A stretch of DNA of 64,000 nt from positions 62,001 to 126,000 of the forward strand of contig CAJJWN010000002.1 in the NCBI GenBank assembly GCA_905196835.1. The letters run 5' to 3'. A model generated the notes under the pieces. That model saw only the letters and a program-made list of their open reading frames with translations. It had not been told where the DNA came from and made no database searches. This DNA is from an uncultured Prevotella sp. (GTDB taxonomy: Bacteria; Bacteroidota; Bacteroidia; Bacteroidales; Bacteroidaceae). Shown piece by piece: positions 60,684 through 64,000 of this stretch (the first letter of the stretch is position 1; the number at the start of each line of letters is the position of its first letter). The position numbers and the translations under genes are program-made.

Positions 60684-61928
60684 ATGAATAAATCACTGAT
60701 TACCAGTATCTTTACACTGTGTACTACGTTTGCCGTGCAGGCGCAGGAAACGGTCAACGTAACCGTGACAAACGGCAGCGGAAAAGATAGGAAATGCGCC
60801 CCCGTCGTGCTTCGGCTCGACAAGTTCGGCATGGACGTAAGGTCGGCATTAGTTACTGCCGACGGTACTGAAACGCCCTGCCAGCTTGACGATATAGACC
60901 AGGACGGACGCGCTGACGAGCTGTGCTTCCTCGCCGACGTTGGTGCCGGAGCGCAGCGCAGATTCTGCGTGACGCTGTACGAAACGGGGAAGCCACGCAC
61001 CTACGAGCCGCAGGTGTATGCTGAGATGCTGCTCAAAAACAAGAAGATTAAGGCTGAAAACAAGCAGAACCTGTATATATCCGGACTGACGGTTGACAAC
61101 GGCACAAACCCGTACTGGCAGCTGCACCACCACGGAGCAGCCTTCGAGAACGAGCTGGTAGCCTACCGCATATACTTCGACCACCGCCAGACGGTTGAAA
61201 TATACGGTAAGTATCGCCGTGGACTGGAGCTTAAGCAGACGCAGTTCTACCCTGATGCGGAACAGAAGGCGGCCGGATATGGCGACGACGTGCTATGGGT
61301 CGGCTCCACACTGGGGTTAGGCACGCTGCGTGGATGGGACGGGCATACGCCTACGATGCTTGACAACGTAGAGCAGCGCAGCCAAAGGATAATAGCACGC
61401 GGCCCTGTGCGTACCATCATTGAAGTGAAGGACAAGGGCTGGACCCCACTGACCGAAGCTCCCGGCGTCACGCCTGTGGATATGACGGCGCTGTACACGC
61501 TGTATGCGGGTAGGCGCGAATGTTCAGTTGACGTAAAGCTTGACGGAGCTACCGATGGCATGAGGCTGGCCACAGGCTTCATCAACGTAAAAGGTTCTAC
61601 GGAGTTTTCCGACAAGAGAGGGCTGCGCGGATGTTGGGGGACGGACTGGCCGGTATCTGCAAAAGACAGCATTGGGCACAAGCGTGAGACCGTTGGATTA
61701 GGCATATATATCCCAGAAAAGTACATTGTGAGCGAAGAGCCTGCCGATAAACACAACTATGCCTACGTAGTAAAGCCTGTTGAGGGAGAACTGCATTACA
61801 AGATAACTTTTGGCAGCGACAACGAGGCATTTGGTTACCACAGCCGTGAGGAATGGTTCGCTTATCTGAGGGATTGGAAGTCTGACATGGAAAAACCTAT
61901 GGAGATAGCGATTGAAAGTAAAAAATGA
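60684..61928 (+). CDS. DUF4861-type exported protein
   Basis: A 414-residue exported protein with signal peptide MNKSLITSIFTLCTTFAVQA, then QETVNVTVTNGSGKDRKCAP. The long beta-rich DUF4861 domain contains YWQLHHHGAAFENELVAYRIYFDHRQTVEIYG, TPMLDNVEQRSQRIIARGPVRTIIEVKDKGW and the ending AFGYHSREEWFAYLRDW. DUF4861 proteins sit in polysaccharide-use loci and resemble carbohydrate-active proteins; no activity is established. The kdgK-eda pair on the opposite strand upstream supports a link to uronate-rich glycans, as inference only. Confidence 0.85.
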   Translation: MNKSLITSIFTLCTTFAVQAQETVNVTVTNGSGKDRKCAPVVLRLDKFGMDVRSALVTADGTETPCQLDDIDQDGRADELCFLADVGAGAQRRFCVTLYETGKPRTYEPQVYAEMLLKNKKIKAENKQNLYISGLTVDNGTNPYWQLHHHGAAFENELVAYRIYFDHRQTVEIYGKYRRGLELKQTQFYPDAEQKAAGYGDDVLWVGSTLGLGTLRGWDGHTPTMLDNVEQRSQRIIARGPVRTIIEVKDKGWTPLTEAPGVTPVDMTALYTLYAGRRECSVDVKLDGATDGMRLATGFINVKGSTEFSDKRGLRGCWGTDWPVSAKDSIGHKRETVGLGIYIPEKYIVSEEPADKHNYAYVVKPVEGELHYKITFGSDNEAFGYHSREEWFAYLRDWKSDMEKPMEIAIESKK

Positions 61929-61998
61929 AAAGCGGAAACTCCACAACCTCAGTAAGGCTTTGGGGATTTCACATTTTAGCTTTTACCTCTTAACTTAA

Positions 61999-64000
61999 AT
62001 GGGTTTGATTAAGCGCATAATAAAGATAATGGTATGGGGCGTCGTTGGATTATATCTGGCGGCGGTGATAATGGTGCGCACGCCTCTTGTACAGCAATGG
62101 CTTGGAGGAAAGGTTGCGGCGGCCATAGGCAAGAAACTTGACACGAGGGTTACTGTAGACAAGGTGCACCTTGGACTGGTGAACAGGTTTGTAGTTGACG
62201 GTATTGACGTGTACGACAAGGATGACCGGCTCATGATAAGTGCGTCGCGTATAGCCGCCAAGATTGACATAGGCCGACTTGTCGGCGACGGACGTGTACT
62301 CGTGTCGTCAGCGCAGGTTTTCGGTTTCAATGGCGTGTTTTACCAAAAAGACGGCCGGACAAAACCCAACTACCAGTTTGTGCTCGATTCGCTTGCTTCC
62401 AAGGATAAAAGCAAGAAAACAGACCTTATGGTCAGCATAAATTCGCTCGTGGTTAGACACGGCGCAATAAGGTTTGACCGTTACGACATACCCCCTACTC
62501 CAACGCGCTTCAACACTGCGCACATAAACATAAGCGACATAAGCGCACATATAATGATACCCTATTATACGGCAGACAGTTCTGCCGTGTCGTTGAAGAA
62601 GCTGTCAATGAAAGAAGCATCGGGGCTTGACCTGCGCAAGTTAAACTTCGACCTGAAATATGACGGTACGCACGCATTGCTGACAAACTTTAACCTGTTG
62701 CTGCCAAACACGACATTCGGAATAAACAGGCTGGAAGCCAGATATAAAAAGCAGGACGGCAAACCTGACTTGGCTACGTTAAGGTATAATGGAGAAATAA
62801 AGTCGGCAAAGGTGACATTGGCCGATGTCGCGTACCTTGTTCCGGAATTAAAGACGTTCACCACTCCGCTATATATAAGCACAACTTTCAACGGTACGTC
62901 CACACAGGCAAACATGTCTGCAGTCAACATACATACGGCTGACGGTGGCATCAAACTCGCAGGACACGGACGGATTGTGCATACAGGACAAGGAACGGCA
63001 TGGGATGCACAGATTGGTACACTTGACTGCACTGCCGAAGGCATAAAGCAGACGATTGAAAAACTGCCATTAGGCGGCAGCAAACTGCAAGAGACGCTGA
63101 CGCGTCTTGGTGACATACACTATAATGGCGGCATCGGCGGCAAGCAAGGCAGCCTTCACGCCGACGGTATGCTGGATAGTGGCATAGGCCAGGCAAGACT
63201 GAATATCAAGCAACATGGCACACTTATTGAAGCACATATAAGCACAGGTGGGCTTGATGTCGGCAGCCTGTTGGACAACGACAAACTGGGAATTCTGGCT
63301 ACTACGGTAAACATTAGTTGTGAAACGAGCGGTACAGGCATCTCAAGCATACGTGTAGATGGCAAGTTTCCACGTATCGACTATAACGGTTATTCATACA
63401 CAAACATTACTGCGGATGGCATATATGACAAGACCACGTTCAACGGCACGCTTGGTATGGATGACCCCAACGGACAAATCAGTATCAGCGGTAACATGAA
63501 ATTCGGAACCGCACAAGTTGCCAACATTAAAGCGGAGATAAGAAAACTCAACCCGGCAGCCCTGAAAATAACCGACAAGTGGAAAGATGCAAAATTCGAC
63601 CTCGACATCAGTGCTGATACACATGTGTCAAACAAAGAGGACAATCTATTCAAAGGGCGTATTAGCATAAAGAACCTCACCATGTATTCGGACGAGAAGA
63701 AATATATGCTCGATAGCCTTACCTTGACAGCTATGAGCGGCAGGCTCATGATGGATAGTGACTTCGGCAAGGCCTACTTGGTTGGCAAGTACAAGCTCGC
63801 CACATTATACCAAAGCATCCATAACATGTTGCACTCAAAACTGCCGTCCGTCTTCAACGGCGGTAATAAAGCAGACAATAAGTTCACATTAAAGGCAGAG
63901 ATAACAAAGTCAGATTGGCTCAATGCCCTATTGGGTGTACCGCTCGAATTTGGCTCGCCGCTGCGTATAACTGCCGGACTGGATGACAGCCAAGGAACGA
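61999..64000 (+). CDS. TamB/AsmA-like envelope protein (C-terminal part beyond window)
   Basis: An open frame from ATG 61999 runs to the window edge, so at least 667 residues of a larger protein are present. It begins MGLIKRIIKIMVWGVVGLYL, a single inner-membrane helix, followed by TPLVQQWLGGKVAAAIGKKLDTRVTVDKVHLGL, the AsmA/TamB N-terminal pattern. Then come long repetitive beta-strand sequences (ISIKNLTMYSDEKKYMLDSLTLTAMSGRLMM). Such proteins span the periplasm and move phospholipid or help outer-membrane protein assembly; the C-terminal DUF490 region that would decide for TamB is not in the window. Confidence 0.88.
   Translation, partial: MGLIKRIIKIMVWGVVGLYLAAVIMVRTPLVQQWLGGKVAAAIGKKLDTRVTVDKVHLGLVNRFVVDGIDVYDKDDRLMISASRIAAKIDIGRLVGDGRVLVSSAQVFGFNGVFYQKDGRTKPNYQFVLDSLASKDKSKKTDLMVSINSLVVRHGAIRFDRYDIPPTPTRFNTAHINISDISAHIMIPYYTADSSAVSLKKLSMKEASGLDLRKLNFDLKYDGTHALLTNFNLLLPNTTFGINRLEARYKKQDGKPDLATLRYNGEIKSAKVTLADVAYLVPELKTFTTPLYISTTFNGTSTQANMSAVNIHTADGGIKLAGHGRIVHTGQGTAWDAQIGTLDCTAEGIKQTIEKLPLGGSKLQETLTRLGDIHYNGGIGGKQGSLHADGMLDSGIGQARLNIKQHGTLIEAHISTGGLDVGSLLDNDKLGILATTVNISCETSGTGISSIRVDGKFPRIDYNGYSYTNITADGIYDKTTFNGTLGMDDPNGQISISGNMKFGTAQVANIKAEIRKLNPAALKITDKWKDAKFDLDISADTHVSNKEDNLFKGRISIKNLTMYSDEKKYMLDSLTLTAMSGRLMMDSDFGKAYLVGKYKLATLYQSIHNMLHSKLPSVFNGGNKADNKFTLKAEITKSDWLNALLGVPLEFGSPLRITAGLDDSQGT

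Overview
The window looks like a chromosomal segment from a Prevotella-type member of the Bacteroidales. The reasons are the set of families present (DUF4348, DUF1460, DUF4861 and DUF6359 proteins, a DUF5112/DUF5113-type sensor kinase, a 580-residue LysRS with the Bacteroidales C-terminal extension, a cysteine-rich PheS insert), the use of PPi-dependent phosphofructokinase and Na+-NQR, weak Shine-Dalgarno sites, and repeated matches to the Bacteroidetes promoter (TTTG, 19-20 bp, TAnnTTTG). No phage, IS element, CRISPR array, rRNA or tRNA gene was recognised. Gene content is mostly housekeeping. The unusual material is between the genes.

Layout. 1-4.8 kb: nqrABCDEF on the minus strand (nqrF cut by the left edge), divergent from fabI (5.3-6.1 kb). 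6.3-11.3 kb: a HAD phosphatase, pgi, gpsA and lysS, all minus. 12.1-16.4 kb: an AlkZ-like winged-helix protein, a B3/B4-domain protein, ligA and a small lipoprotein gene that appears frameshifted. 16.5-16.8 kb: a candidate structured RNA. 17.1-20.6 kb: SPOR lipoprotein, ruvX, def and a TPR protein. 20.9-21.7 kb: YtxH / holin-like / small protein operon. 21.8 kb: a candidate sRNA. 21.9-24.6 kb: DUF4348 lipoprotein, murB, metallo-hydrolase. 24.8-29.5 kb: pheS, an MFS transporter, a second candidate sRNA, a DUF6359 lipoprotein and an ECF sigma factor. 29.6-36.7 kb: rpe with a 44-residue small gene, a FadL-like porin, an aromatic-rich exported protein, prmA, GH25 lysozyme and pfp. 37.6-42.0 kb: a small protein, a PlsC-like acyltransferase, a golvesin/amidase-like lipoprotein and two AT-rich membrane-anchored proteins. 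42.1-50.9 kb: Crp/Fnr regulator, lepA, a lipoprotein, a TSCPD protein, YebC, pheT, DUF1460 and an oxidoreductase. 51.1-54.5 kb: membrane protein, bifunctional hisB, a half-size AbgT-like protein and a response regulator. 54.5-59.8 kb: a two-module sensor kinase, eda and kdgK. 60.7-64 kb: a DUF4861 protein and a TamB/AsmA-like protein cut by the right edge.

Physiology. The genes describe an anaerobic saccharolytic gut-type organism: sodium-pumping respiration-like NADH oxidation (Nqr), glycolysis with Pgi and PPi-PFK, pentose phosphate epimerase, and the lower Entner-Doudoroff pair kdgK-eda for uronate sugars, with a DUF4861 protein nearby. The sensor kinase begins inside the 3' end of eda and is followed by its response regulator.

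Noncoding content. Four copies of an approximately 355-bp intergenic element (11.66-12.02, 27.34-27.70, 37.00-37.38 and 60.03-60.38 kb) share ends and two TTGCAC motifs always 53-54 bp apart, with a variable core of GACGG..CTTTT hairpins. One copy has expanded into nine 22-bp tandem units. A separate family of six AT-rich inverted repeats (units like TTAAGAA) abuts or closely follows stop codons, and one copy shows compensatory base changes. Three orphan promoter-to-terminator units suggest small RNA genes.
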